Shown: positions 26,401 to 34,400, counted from the first letter of the stretch. The stretch is DNA of 64,000 nucleotides from Pseudomonas azotoformans (GCF_900103345.1 NZ_LT629702.1:5991501-6055500); one strand, 5' to 3'. Notes: generated from the sequence alone by a model not told the origin. Translations and numbers: made by a program.

Positions 26401-26963
26401 GCGATGTCGACAAAGGCTTTGACGGTCAGCTGTGGGTTTTCATTGCCCGTCAGGTAGGCGGCATCGATGAAGGTGGTCCCCGAGCGCTGCGGTGTGCTGG
26501 TGGCGAAGTCGAAATTCAGGCAGGCCGCCTCCCACAACGACAGGCTGGACACGTGCGAGCGATATTTCCATTCGTCGTAGGCGCGGCGAAAGCGCCGCAG
26601 GTTCGGCGAGAGGCTGGTGGTGCTGGTGCGCGGTTCCCAGGGCAGTGGCGCCTGCACTTCCTCCAGATAGCGGGTGTGCAGGAACACGTGCAGAGGGTCC
26701 TGATTGCCGATGCGCTCGCGCAATCGGGCCAGCCCCTGGGTCTTGAACGTGTTGATCAGGTTGTGGTTTTCGGACTCCACTGCGGTAAGCGCCTGGAGCG
26801 CTTCGCGTTGCAGCCATACATAAGTGCGCTGTTGGTCCGGGGTGAGGCTGTCGAGTGTGCGTGTGAGGGTGCGCCGGATCTGTGCCAGGGCTTGCTGTTG
26901 GCCCCAGGCGTCGCTCGATTGCAGGTTGCCCGACAGACCGTTGAGCAGTTGATGGGTTGGCAT
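20439..26963 (-). CDS. Giant LRR-NEL E3 ubiquitin-ligase effector with DUF6543 (dermonecrotic toxin-like) region
   Basis: 2174 aa. The N-terminal half matches the DUF6543/dermonecrotic-toxin-like repeats of Pseudomonas (long helical stretches, PGGVTGLNRVMQAVVFG hydrophobic segment near 480). Leucine-rich repeats occupy about residues 1690-1865 (LTHLKIDCMLSELPTSL, LEHLDLRDNAIVL, LNELHLDGNPLGLTPD, LRHLLLQENRLTTIPD). A C-terminal NEL domain follows, with catalytic Cys1973 in GTCGDGAILAFIN. NEL proteins transfer ubiquitin inside host cells after type III secretion (IpaH, SspH). No secretion genes or chaperone are in this window and the secretion route is unknown. AAAGGAAA precedes the ATG. A coiled-coil tail ends the protein. 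Confidence 0.85.
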   Translation of the reverse strand: MPTHQLLNGLSGNLQSSDAWGQQQALAQIRRTLTRTLDSLTPDQQRTYVWLQREALQALTAVESENHNLINTFKTQGLARLRERIGNQDPLHVFLHTRYLEEVQAPLPWEPRTSTTSLSPNLRRFRRAYDEWKYRSHVSSLSLWEAACLNFDFATSTPQRSGTTFIDAAYLTGNENPQLTVKAFVDIARDLDLGGQLDTTLRATLGKDGKLQRLLHESTLANLRFEALEAYRNRAVTGLTRELYDRLTQAIDGSGPALEFETLGMSTGVTLLPAVPFVPSGETIPVPLLLIRVGSLGVVSYFPFRPGGAMHYHADANAANAHFMQQLKDGHRKHDLGWFSRQLPMTEMQGFKRLDASEQRPENLSAAAGFLYDTFHRLFPAKTLDGLRFTPDPKHGRTESLAQALTYRHIQHYQANLATLATRRSTRDLQAVMAGAAAIADEILQLLLTPMPGGVTGLNRVMQAVVFGSLTYSVIIGFNEVARGQANDLAAAMADVADLAINGLLISTAGRVHQQRIQGLLQRLGNPQKLTRSDGTDVLWKPDIGTYAILDQNLLNGQTPNAQGVYQINGRQYAWLKHGEQQRVVEVDHDPKALGFVLKQENGSNAAPPIVFNPALQAWTLDLKNAHTLSDIQLIERMLPNGSSPVPRVDMDHMLRSIAPSRSTLDSVWAGEPAPINLIEGVRRLQVDRVIDQLISDFHRRGYMPPHADGAVLCLLTQVPGWPSEVSIQVHDAQGALIETYAATDTPPATGSITKLKRRDDGTYIALDGADTTVTSQEQLFELIIDQQPANSLLGREGSPNLTPAQRIARVRLQISELAQAHRLALFSALYRYAGHARHELPAGDAARAFIPLKVAPPLVPITPVLRKLRDRFAPLTPANLAQLLEEVPLNASQQATFLQSGTLPQSVRDHLDHHRAALRIDVALDSLYHPRVFHADNDQWAREFATSLLRDVLDRQFVVTELATSKATPRYVSTGPDDTTVELLHYGEGRYEAYDMRNGGPIPVSPAVDSFYLAIGSVLQPHERLKLGMQSASDARGLRNTLGNLMSAQRSPRGYVSLLDLSLRQYEYDGVLPTGAQPNTKGLYDLDGQHLLPLYGSLYPIEFDTRVLKWRLKHPSKVGVDTPLLEHNGRGAWRLSSENPMAWSDHRLLYRLGAQEYNVDERTAARILRITGTPARALREVHSTHQAPPPLLEDTCKRFRIERDILHFIQAMSTYSATQNARPSLQLLLASRLPNWPGSHRLEIVDSEGTVIRQYPATRNPSAETIRLTEAESRSREPLKKLVRNDALIRALLSELPASEEERLFKLAKKIAEHAYHERAQLFDNLYAQSEQGGNVLEQRFKSRFPHMPRSAVTAILEQASPQELKQLQDHSQVGLRLAEQARLTTHDVRLNRAFEGLYLKTLANPDSEKITLHLLKDLPGWPPQLRLDIHDGNANGRLLESAGQPAGIDRRTLARFNGGFHAYDKQGRLLNEPAEVGSDLLNAISLLLSDAECKALGIVDGGDLSPVQHTIAELALNQRIAIKELLGLPHIPYWLQPPMRVDSSFIAYPFSLRGLWPFSGNQPVDLVSKVRELYPSFSQFRAQELIDGLGMSEPAALIELQRRKAEYQSLQFELQRWIETPQAVDDPATDPVGWNYGVRRQLADRILRAWRQESRVAYDNDSGLFDTHQLLLRLNGNSLPDPDFILSTQGFEHIEYLRIDGDIFPPTGNAFLGKFTGLTHLKIDCMLSELPTSLTQMTQLEHLDLRDNAIVLTGESRQRLASMTRLNELHLDGNPLGLTPDISRMSRLRVLALRQTNIEHWPIGAESRTSLRHLLLQENRLTTIPDAVFSDVRMGPTNRNTVLHDNPLSETTLARIREYRHRTGIVIGGTLPGILHQQAMSIDFNRWLAGVPVEQHAARQTLWEQLRNNEGASPDDTFRVLRDLPQSYAYTHSPASQQALTERVWHLLDAMGQSTELRERVFLNTYLEGTCGDGAILAFINMEIEHIVHQARSQAGSNQADRELLKLARQLFYLRQVDQLAERHIQTLREAGVEPDDAEVKLYYRLRFRAQFQLPIRREEMLYAVEEWVDEHDIAAARRTLEALSNTQAAQNSLLMEEFWIEYLARSYPEPFSTIENVVSHQLNSLNQEIPDKRSEAYLERRQSLVDLEIAERNRLVRQLTEAAQLAQQQVN

Positions 26964-27027
26964 GGACCATTTCCTTTCACCGTTGAAGTGGAAGGAAATG
27001 GAATCACCCTGCCGGTTTTACCGGGCG

Positions 27028-28155
27028 CTACCTATGTAGCGCGGGCTTGTGGGCCGAGTCCAGGCGCTTGAGCATGTCCAGCCAGACGGCGAGGCCCACC
27101 ATCAACAGCGCACCGGCCACGGCGGTGGCCAGTTGCATGGCGACGGCATCGTTGGCCAGGGCGTTGATCATGTCTGCCAAGGGCGCCAGCACCACCCCCA
27201 GGCAGAACACTTCCAGGGAATAGCGGCCCATGCGGCAGACCTCAGTGGCAACACGGTTCTGCGTCCAGCCGTGGTGGGGCAACAGCTTCGCCGTGACGTA
27301 GGCCAGGGCGAGGAAATGCAAGAGTCGCACCGGTGACAAATCGGTCTTGCTGATCGGGTACAGCCCGTCACTGAGCCACGCCGGCATCCACGCGTCGTGC
27401 ACTTCGGGCCAGCGCCACGACAGGGTGATCACCGCAGCCAGCAATACATACAGCGCGCACGCGACAAACAGCGGCTGGCGCGACAAGGGGCGTACCTGCG
27501 CCGGTTTCGGCCGCTGGCTGTACACCGCCGCCGCGCCGCCGAGCACGAACAGCAACTGCCAGGTGACCGGGTTGAAGTACCACACGCCATCGGCAATCGC
27601 GCGCAGGTTCCAGCCCATCCACGGCGCCATCAAGTAGATCGCCAGCGACACGGCCACCACGGCCTCTACCTTGCGCATCATCATCGGCAGCACCAGCGCC
27701 AGGCCGCCCAACAGCACGATATACAGCGGCAGCGGGTCCATCAGGTTGGGCTTGAAGCGCAGCAGCAGTTCGTCGGTCAGCGCCTGCTGCGGGTGGGTGA
27801 CGAAGTGTGTCAGGCCCATTTCCTCGACCAGGTCGCGGGTTTCCACATGGCTGTTGGCAAAGAACACGATGCCCATCAGCAGCGCCAGCAAAAAGATATG
27901 CACCACGTACAGCACCCAGGTGCGGCGCAGGATTTTCAAACTGGCCAGCCAGTAGCCGTCGCGCCGCAGGATCTTGCCGTAGGCGAGCACGGCAGCAAAG
28001 CCGGCGAGGAACACGAACACCTCCGCCGCGTCGCTGAAACCGACGTTGCGCAAGGTGATCTGGCCGAGAGGGTTGTGGGGGACGTGATCCCAGAAAATGA
28101 AGATCAACGCCAGGCCCCGAAAAAAATCGATGCGTGGGTCGCGTCCGTCAGGCAT
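27028..28155 (-). CDS. opgC: OpgC-type acyltransferase membrane protein
   Basis: 375 aa with about ten membrane helices. The N-terminal motif RDPRIDFFRGLALIFIFWDH and FLAGFAAVLAYG are characteristic of the OpgC/acyltransferase-3 group, which adds succinyl residues to periplasmic glucans. KTDLSPVRLLHFLALAYV is also typical. No opgGH genes are close by, so the acceptor could be another glycan. It ends 64 bases after the NEL gene start and is preceded by a 132-base gap before the cupin relict. Confidence 0.75.
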   Translation of the reverse strand: MPDGRDPRIDFFRGLALIFIFWDHVPHNPLGQITLRNVGFSDAAEVFVFLAGFAAVLAYGKILRRDGYWLASLKILRRTWVLYVVHIFLLALLMGIVFFANSHVETRDLVEEMGLTHFVTHPQQALTDELLLRFKPNLMDPLPLYIVLLGGLALVLPMMMRKVEAVVAVSLAIYLMAPWMGWNLRAIADGVWYFNPVTWQLLFVLGGAAAVYSQRPKPAQVRPLSRQPLFVACALYVLLAAVITLSWRWPEVHDAWMPAWLSDGLYPISKTDLSPVRLLHFLALAYVTAKLLPHHGWTQNRVATEVCRMGRYSLEVFCLGVVLAPLADMINALANDAVAMQLATAVAGALLMVGLAVWLDMLKRLDSAHKPALHR

Positions 28156-28287
28156 GGCTACGGGCTCTTGAATATCAGGTTTAACAAGGACAGGTGAGCG
28201 TGGGCGTTGTCGTACGCCGCACGTCGGGCGGGCGCAGGTTGGCGGTATTTGTAAGCAATTGCAAAGGTTGGGTATTACTGAATGTCT

Positions 28288-28428
28288 CTAGACATCAATG
28301 ATGACCCGCGTGCCATGGCGGCCGCCGAGCAAGGCGTGAGCGATACCCGCTTCCACCCGGCCCAACTGCGTCGATCTCCAACTGTACGGCAGTTGCCCGG
28401 CGATGGCAGCGAAGTCTAGTAACGGCAT
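28288..28428 (-). pseudogene. 46-codon deletion relict of a cupin gene, with intact start and RBS
   Basis: A 46-aa ORF starts at 28428 with a perfect AAGGAG six bases upstream and ends with TAG at 28288. The first half (MPLLDFAAIAGQLPYSWRST) looks like the N-terminus of small cupin proteins. The second half (EAGIAHALLGGRHGTRVII) looks like the C-terminal cupin motif (G-x-x-H-A...). The ~50-60 residues of beta-barrel between them are missing, in frame. I read it as an internal deletion that may still be translated. The family call rests on memory of cupin sequences and is tentative. The rest of 28156-28495 holds nothing else recognisable. Confidence 0.5.
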
Positions 28429-28495
28429 GTGAATCTCCTTGTTTCAACGATGCCGTCGGTGGTCCGGTTCAGCGGTGAGGGTCGCTATCTTGATG

Positions 28496-30115
28496 CTACG
28501 CGGCGCTGGCTTCGTGGGGTTCGAAACTATCCGCCCGTGCCATCTGCCACATCCGCGAATAGAACTCGCCGTTCACTTCCCCTGTGAGCAGTTCGCCGGG
28601 CTTGAGGAACACATGCAATTGCGAGAACAACTTGATCTCGGTCGCCGACATACGCCGCACCAGGTGCTTGGCCGACAGTTGCGACGGATGCTCCAGGCCC
28701 GCCGCCGCGAGCATTTCCGCCAGGGCCTTGAGGGTGTTGCGGTGGAAGTTGAACACGCGCTGGGCCTTGTCCGGCACCACCAGGGCGCGCTGGCGCAGCG
28801 GGTCTTGAGTCGCCACGCCGGTCGGGCATTTGTTGGTGTGGCAGCTTTGCGACTGGATGCAGCCGATGGCAAACATGAAGCCGCGTGCCGAGTTGGCCCA
28901 GTCAGCACCGATGGCCAGTACGCTGGCGATATCGAACGCGCTGACGATCTTGCCGCTGGCGCCGAGCTTGATCTTGTCGCGCAGGTTCAGGCCCACCAGG
29001 GTGTTATGCACGAACAGCAGGCCTTCACGCAGCGGCACGCCGATATGGTCGGTGAATTCCACCGGCGCGGCGCCGGTGCCGCCCTCCTTGCCGTCGACCA
29101 CGATAAAGTCCGGGAGGATGCCGGTTTCGAGCATGGCCTTGGCGATGCCCATGAATTCCCATGGGTGACCCAGGCAGAACTTGAAGCCCACCGGTTTGCC
29201 GCCGGACAGTTCACGCAGTTGGGCGATGAACTGCATCAGTTCGATCGGCGTGGAAAACGCGCTGTGGCGCGACGGCGAGATGCAGTCTTCACCCATCAGG
29301 ATGCCGCGTGTGTCGGCGATTTCCCGGGTGACCTTGTGCTTGGGCAGGATCCCGCCGTGGCCAGGTTTGGCGCCTTGGCTCATCTTGATTTCGATCATGC
29401 GCACTTGCGGGTTCTGCGCCTGTACGGCGAAGCGCTCCGGGTCGAAACGGCCATCGCTGGTGCGGCAGCCGAAATAACCGCTGCCCAGTTCCCAGGTCAG
29501 GTCGCCGCCGTTTTCGCGGTGGTAGGGGCTGATGCTGCCTTCGCCGGTGTCGTGGGCGAAGTTGCCGAGCTTGGCGCCCTGGTTCAGCGCGCGAATCGCG
29601 TTGGCGCTCAATGAACCGAAGCTCATCGCCGAGATGTTGAACACCGATGCCGAGTACGGCTGCGTGCACTGCGGGCCGCCGACCATCACGCGAAATGCGC
29701 TGGGGTCGCTGAGCGGCGCCGGGCGCATGGAGTGGCCGATGAATTCGAAGCCCGACTGGTACACGTCGATCAGGGTGCCGAAGGGTTTGTCGGCGCTTTC
29801 GTTCTTTGCCCGCGAGTAGACCAGCGAGCGCTGGGCACGGGAGAAGGGCAGGGCATCGCTGTCGGATTCGAGCAGGTACTGGCGGATCTCCGGGCGGATG
29901 GCTTCCACCAGGTAACGGATATTGCCCAGGATCGGGTAATTGCGGCGCACGGCGTGGGGGCTTTGCAGCAGATCGAAGAGGCCGATCAGGCTCAACACGC
30001 CGGTGACCACCGTGATGGGCCACAGCCATTCGTGTTCGATAAAGGGGAGACTGGCGAGGGTGAAGATGATGCACACGGCAAAGAAGGCGTAACGGCTTAG
30101 CAAGGACAGGCTCAT
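28496..30115 (-). CDS. FMN-binding glutamate synthase-family protein
   Basis: 539 aa. Two N-terminal membrane helices (YAFFAVCIIFTLASLPFI and PITVVTGVLSLIGLFDLL) precede a glutamate-synthase FMN barrel: MSFGSLSANAIRALNQGA, GEGSISPYHRENGGDLTWEL, MSQGAKPGHGGILP, and the 3Fe-4S cysteine cluster CIQSQSCHTNKCPTG. It lacks the glutaminase domain of GltB, so it is one of the stand-alone GltB2-like proteins whose substrate is uncertain. It is transcribed away from bglX with an 82-base gap. Confidence 0.85.
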   Translation of the reverse strand: MSLSLLSRYAFFAVCIIFTLASLPFIEHEWLWPITVVTGVLSLIGLFDLLQSPHAVRRNYPILGNIRYLVEAIRPEIRQYLLESDSDALPFSRAQRSLVYSRAKNESADKPFGTLIDVYQSGFEFIGHSMRPAPLSDPSAFRVMVGGPQCTQPYSASVFNISAMSFGSLSANAIRALNQGAKLGNFAHDTGEGSISPYHRENGGDLTWELGSGYFGCRTSDGRFDPERFAVQAQNPQVRMIEIKMSQGAKPGHGGILPKHKVTREIADTRGILMGEDCISPSRHSAFSTPIELMQFIAQLRELSGGKPVGFKFCLGHPWEFMGIAKAMLETGILPDFIVVDGKEGGTGAAPVEFTDHIGVPLREGLLFVHNTLVGLNLRDKIKLGASGKIVSAFDIASVLAIGADWANSARGFMFAIGCIQSQSCHTNKCPTGVATQDPLRQRALVVPDKAQRVFNFHRNTLKALAEMLAAAGLEHPSQLSAKHLVRRMSATEIKLFSQLHVFLKPGELLTGEVNGEFYSRMWQMARADSFEPHEASAA

Positions 30116-30197
30116 ACGGTTTCCTTGGGTTCAGACTCTTTTGGTCGGTCCGGCATTCTGCGCCTGTAAGGAAACCCTAGACAACCTGTGGGAATGT

Positions 30198-32450
30198 TCA
30201 ATTTGACCCGCTGGATGAGACGGACTGGCCTGATACAGATAGCTTGCGGCTATCAGTGACTTCGAAGTGGGCCCGGTTGTCGGTGGTTGAATCACCCCCA
30301 ACGAACAGGGTGAAGGTGCCGGCTTCCACCCTTGGCTCAAAATCCGCATCCAGCACTGCAAAGTCATTTTCATCGAGGGTGAAAACCACCTCCTGGGTTT
30401 GGCCGGGTCTTAAATGCACTTTGCGAAAGCCGCGTAACTGGCGCACAGGGCGGGTGACGCTGGCGACATTGTCCCGCAGGTACAACTGAACAATTTCATC
30501 GCCTGCGCGTGAGCCGGTATTGGTGACGCTGGTCGTTACAGTCAAGCGCTGGCTGGAGCCGAGGCGCGTGTTGCTCAATTGAGGAGTGCCGTAGCTGAAC
30601 GTGGTGTAACTCAGGCCAAAACCGAAAGGGTATAACGGGGTCGAGGGTTGATCGATGTAACGCGATGTCCAACTGTCGTCCTGGTCAACAACCGGACGTC
30701 CGGTGTTTTTGTGCGCGTAGTAGATGGGAACCTGCCCCACGCTGCGGGGGAAGGTCATGGGCAGTTTGCCGCTGGGGTTTGTGTCGCCAAATAGTACATC
30801 GGCCACGGCGTTACCTGCTTCAGTACCCAGAAACCAGGATTCGATGATCGCCGGTGCTCGCTCAACGGTGCCGGTCAATGCCAGTGGGCGCCCATTCATC
30901 AGGATAACGACTACGGGCTTCCCGGTTTTCAAGAGAGCCCGCAGGAGGGCATTCTGGGCGCCGGGCAGGTCCAGGCTGGCACGGCTGTTGGCTTCGCCGC
31001 TCATGTTTGAGGTTTCACCCAATACCGCAACGATCACATCGGCCTCTTGGGCAGCGTTTTGTGCCGCTGCAATACCCTGGGTGTCCTGGCTTGACGGTGA
31101 AGCGCCGGGCACATAGATCACTCGACTGGCGGGGGAGGCGGCGTTCTGTATGCCTTGCAGAATTGAGATCGCCCCAATGGGTCGCTCCGCAGCCATACAG
31201 TTTTCCAGGCTGGCAGCGACATCCGTTGCGAGGCTGCCGACGACCAGAATCTTTTGAAGATCTTTCGACAAGGGCAGTAAGGAATCGGCATTTTTCAGCA
31301 GCACGATGGACTTTTGTGCGGCTTCTCGGGCAAGTGCGCGGGCTTGCGGGGTCTGGGACAGCAAGCGTTGCCGGGTTGCATCACTGTAGCGATAGGGATC
31401 ATCGAACAGGCCCAGCCGTTGCTTGGCCTTGAGTACGTGGCGTACGGCGTTGTCCACGGTCGCCATGGACACTTGGCCGTTTCTCACCAGATAGGGCAGG
31501 TTCTGCCTGAAAAACTGGTTGGCCATTTCTACCTCCAGGCCTGCGCCTATCGCTTGACGTGACGCGTCCAGGGGCGTCGCTGCAATGCCATGGGTGATCA
31601 ATTCCGACAGTGCGCCATGGTCCGAGACGATCATTCCCGAAAACCCCCATCGCCGACGCAGCACACCGTCAAGCAGTGCCTGGTTGCTGGCCATCGGCAG
31701 CCCCTCAAGTTCGTTGAAAGCCGGCATGATGGCATCGACGCTTGCCTGAACGGCGGCCTGAAAGGGTGGCAGGTAGACTTCCCACAGCGTGCGTTGCGAC
31801 AGGTCTACGGTGTTGTAGTCGCGTCCTGCTTCGGCAGCGCCGTATGCCACGAAATGTTTCGCGGTGGTTAACATGAACGCCGTACTGGTCGGCCCGTCCC
31901 CATGAAAACCCTTGATTCGCGCCCTCGTCATAGCCGAGCCCAAAAACGGGTCTTCTCCCGAGCCCTCCACCACGCGTCCCCAACGTGGGTCGCGAGTGAT
32001 ATCGATCATCGGCGCCAACGTCCAATGCACGCCACTGGCCGTCGCCTCCACTGCGGCGGCATGCGCGGTGCGCTGGGTGAGATCAGGCTCCCAGGCACTG
32101 GCTTCGGCAAGGGGTACCGGGAACATTGTGCAAAAACCGTGAATGACGTCTAGAGAAAACAGCAAAGGAATATGCAGTCGCGAGCCTTCCACCACCAGAC
32201 GCTGCAATTGACGGGTTTTTTCTGCACCGCCGGCGCCTATCACTGCGCCAACATCAGTCATCGCCAGGTGTTTCTGGCTTTGCAGATTAATGATGGCCCC
32301 GTCAGGGGTGTCCACTATGTGCAACATCGTCAGTTGGCCCACCTTTTCTTCAAGGGTCATCTGCGCCAGTAGGTGCTCGACCCCATCATCCTGTGCCATC
32401 GCCACCAACGGCAGGTAAGTCAGCAGCAGGATCAGCAGTCGACGCTCCAT
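30198..32450 (-). CDS. bglX: Periplasmic beta-glucosidase, GH3 family
   Basis: 750 aa from the ATG at 32450, which begins a signal peptide (MERRLLILLLTYLPLVAMA). An upstream start at 32504 lacks this. GH3 domains are clear: HFVAYGAAEAGRDYNTVDLS (acid/base region), nucleophile Asp in GMIVSDHGAL, the C-terminal sandwich (SIVLLKNADSLLPL, AVLGETSNMSGEANSR), and the fibronectin III-like tail (VTNTGSRAGDEIVQLYLRD). Length and order match E. coli BglX (~765 aa). It hydrolyses beta-glucosides in the periplasm, perhaps including glucans modified by OpgC nearby (inference). Confidence 0.9.
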   Translation of the reverse strand: MERRLLILLLTYLPLVAMAQDDGVEHLLAQMTLEEKVGQLTMLHIVDTPDGAIINLQSQKHLAMTDVGAVIGAGGAEKTRQLQRLVVEGSRLHIPLLFSLDVIHGFCTMFPVPLAEASAWEPDLTQRTAHAAAVEATASGVHWTLAPMIDITRDPRWGRVVEGSGEDPFLGSAMTRARIKGFHGDGPTSTAFMLTTAKHFVAYGAAEAGRDYNTVDLSQRTLWEVYLPPFQAAVQASVDAIMPAFNELEGLPMASNQALLDGVLRRRWGFSGMIVSDHGALSELITHGIAATPLDASRQAIGAGLEVEMANQFFRQNLPYLVRNGQVSMATVDNAVRHVLKAKQRLGLFDDPYRYSDATRQRLLSQTPQARALAREAAQKSIVLLKNADSLLPLSKDLQKILVVGSLATDVAASLENCMAAERPIGAISILQGIQNAASPASRVIYVPGASPSSQDTQGIAAAQNAAQEADVIVAVLGETSNMSGEANSRASLDLPGAQNALLRALLKTGKPVVVILMNGRPLALTGTVERAPAIIESWFLGTEAGNAVADVLFGDTNPSGKLPMTFPRSVGQVPIYYAHKNTGRPVVDQDDSWTSRYIDQPSTPLYPFGFGLSYTTFSYGTPQLSNTRLGSSQRLTVTTSVTNTGSRAGDEIVQLYLRDNVASVTRPVRQLRGFRKVHLRPGQTQEVVFTLDENDFAVLDADFEPRVEAGTFTLFVGGDSTTDNRAHFEVTDSRKLSVSGQSVSSSGSN

Positions 32451-32571
32451 GCGTGCGTTCCGAGGCAGTGGGTTTACGTGGAGTGTCTGGCTAGCAGCTA
32501 ACAACGTCTACTGTGAGTTCTGACAGGTCTATGCTTATTGCAATCGGTTCTCGTTTGGGTGCATCATTTAT

Positions 32572-32584
32572 GTTACTGTATAAC
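32572..32584. promoter_or_regulatory. Zur-box-like core upstream of rpmE2
   Basis: GTTACTGTATAAC differs from the copy at 13167 only in its central bases. It is 34 bases upstream of the rpmE2 ATG. Zur control of the zinc-free L31 paralogue is well established in bacteria. Confidence 0.8.
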
Positions 32585-32617
32585 GCATATTTCGCACCCA
32601 GACGCCCCGGAGGCCTT

Positions 32618-32890
32618 ATGAAAGCTGGTATCCACCCCGACTACCGCACCGTGCTGTTCCACGACACCGCCGCCGATGTGTTCTTCCTGATCGGCTCCAC
32701 CGCCGACAGCGACCGCACCCATAAACACAGCGACGGCAACACCTACCCGTACATCCCGCTGGACGTGTCCAGCGCCTCGCACCCGATCTACACCGGCCAA
32801 CAGCGCAAGACCCAGGCCGAAGGGCGGATCGCCGGGTTCAACAAGCGGTTCGCGTCGTTTGGTTCGAGCCCGAAAAAAGCCGAGGCGTGA
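32618..32890 (+). CDS. rpmE2: 50S ribosomal protein L31 type B (zinc-independent)
   Basis: 90 aa, starting [20 protein letters not shown]. The protein contains no cysteine, so it lacks the CxxC zinc ribbon of ordinary L31. This is the C-minus paralogue (RpmE2/YkgM) that replaces zinc-binding L31 during zinc starvation. The ATG at 32618 follows GGAGG. The upstream Zur-like palindrome and the downstream hairpin define a monocistronic unit. Confidence 0.95.
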   Translation: MKAGIHPDYRTVLFHDTAADVFFLIGSTADSDRTHKHSDGNTYPYIPLDVSSASHPIYTGQQRKTQAEGRIAGFNKRFASFGSSPKKAEA

Positions 32891-32910
32891 GGAACAGACG
32901 CTTCACCTCG

Positions 32911-32945
32911 AAAGCCGCTCCAGTTTCTGGAGCGGCTTTTTTGCG
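32911..32945 (+). terminator. Rho-independent terminator of rpmE2
   Basis: AAAGCCGCTCCAG, a short TTT loop and CTGGAGCGGCTTTTTT form a perfect hairpin followed by a T-run, 21 bases after the stop codon. Confidence 0.95.
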
Positions 32946-33053
32946 TTGATATCCAAAGGCCATCACTTCGTGTAAAACCGACTAAACTACTCAGTAATCG
33001 CCAGGAGGCAGCCCCGAACCTAAGGAACGCACACCGACGATCCGAGGTGTCCC

Positions 33054-34400
33054 ATGGGAGAGTCAGTTACTTTCACCGATATCGACCGTGACGTGGTGCT
33101 GCTGATCGATGCCCACCCGGATGTACTCCACAGCCTCACGCAACTCTTGCGGGTCGAGCCGTTTGACCTGTACAGCGCCACATGTGCCGCCGATGCCCTG
33201 GCCATCCTTGCCCGCCAACCCGTTGACCTGGTGGTGAGCGCCGCGCGCCTCCCGGACATGGATGGCGCTTCATTGCTGGCGCATATCCACCAGCATTACC
33301 CCCACACCGTGCGTATTCTGCTGACGGGCGAGACCGACCTGACCCTGATCGTGAAAGCCATCAACGAAGGCGAGATCTATCGCTACCTCAGTAAACCCTG
33401 GAAAGATGAAGAGTTGCTGCTGGCCCTGCGCCAATCCCTGGCCCATCAGCGTTCCGAGCGTGAACGCCTGCGCCTCGAACACCTGATCCAGCAGCAGAAC
33501 GATGAACTCAAACAGCTCAACGCCACCCTGGAAAAACGCGTGGCCGCGCGTACCAGCGAGCTGCAGCAAACCGCCGACATGCTCGACCTGGCCTATGAAG
33601 AGCTCAAGCACAGCTATGCCACCGGTGCCGAAGTGTTTTCGTTGTTGGCTAATTTGCGCCTGCCCCGGTCCAAACAGACCAACCGGCAAATCATCGAACT
33701 GGTGCGTACCTGGTGCAACACCCATGGCCTGGACGAGGCCAGCAACCGCGACCTGACCATGGCCGCCGCGCTCTACAACATCGGCAAGCTGAGCTGGAGC
33801 GACAGCATGATGGCCTCCCCGTCGGACCTGCTGCACAGCACCGACCGCGAGCGTTACCGAGGCTACCCCGGCCAGAGCGAATCGCTGTTGATGACCCTGG
33901 AGCCGATGAAGGATGCGGCGCGGATCATTCGCCATCACCAGGAACGCTGGGACGGTACAGGGTTCCCCGACCATCTCAAGGGCGAGGCGATTCCTTTCGG
34001 TTCTCGCCTGCTCAAGCTGGCGGTGGATTTCATCGAATTGCAAAAGGGCCTGATCCTTGAGCGGCAGATGAACAGCGATGAAGCGCTGCTGTACATCCGC
34101 AAGTACGCCGGGCGCCTTTATGATCCGGAGCTGGTTGAAGATTTTGTGCTGGCCTGCGCGGCGTTTCTCAGTGACGTGACGCTGGGCGATCCAACGGTCA
34201 AGGTGTTCACCACCCGCGAGCTGGAGGCCGGCATGGTCCTGGCCCGCAACCTCAACGCCGACAACGGCATGCTGCTGCTCAACGCCGGCAAGGTGCTGAA
34301 CCTGCCGCTGGTGGACAAGCTGATCGCGTTCGAGGCGATGGAAGGGGCCAAGTACAGCGTGTTTATCAAGGTGCCCGATGGGGCGCCGTTATTGACGTAG
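33054..34400 (+). CDS. Degenerate receiver + degenerate HD-GYP protein
   Basis: 448 aa. A receiver-like domain (residues ~12-125) has Ala63 (VVSAARLPDMDG) where the phosphoacceptor Asp should be, and the acidic pair is reduced to LIDA; Thr91 and Lys114 remain. A coiled coil (~130-175) links to an HD-GYP-like domain in which the HD pair is Tyr241-Asn242 (LYNIGKLS), while HHQERWDGTGFP (~294-305) persists. It is therefore probably not phosphorylated in the usual way nor an active phosphodiesterase. A binding or scaffold role in c-di-GMP signalling is an inference. GAGG precedes the ATG. Confidence 0.8.
   Translation: MGESVTFTDIDRDVVLLIDAHPDVLHSLTQLLRVEPFDLYSATCAADALAILARQPVDLVVSAARLPDMDGASLLAHIHQHYPHTVRILLTGETDLTLIVKAINEGEIYRYLSKPWKDEELLLALRQSLAHQRSERERLRLEHLIQQQNDELKQLNATLEKRVAARTSELQQTADMLDLAYEELKHSYATGAEVFSLLANLRLPRSKQTNRQIIELVRTWCNTHGLDEASNRDLTMAAALYNIGKLSWSDSMMASPSDLLHSTDRERYRGYPGQSESLLMTLEPMKDAARIIRHHQERWDGTGFPDHLKGEAIPFGSRLLKLAVDFIELQKGLILERQMNSDEALLYIRKYAGRLYDPELVEDFVLACAAFLSDVTLGDPTVKVFTTRELEAGMVLARNLNADNGMLLLNAGKVLNLPLVDKLIAFEAMEGAKYSVFIKVPDGAPLLT

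Noticed and set aside
32911-32945. Possible REP copy after rpmE2
   Set aside because: Perfect hairpin with T-run is a terminator and lacks the REP core GGGCTTG.
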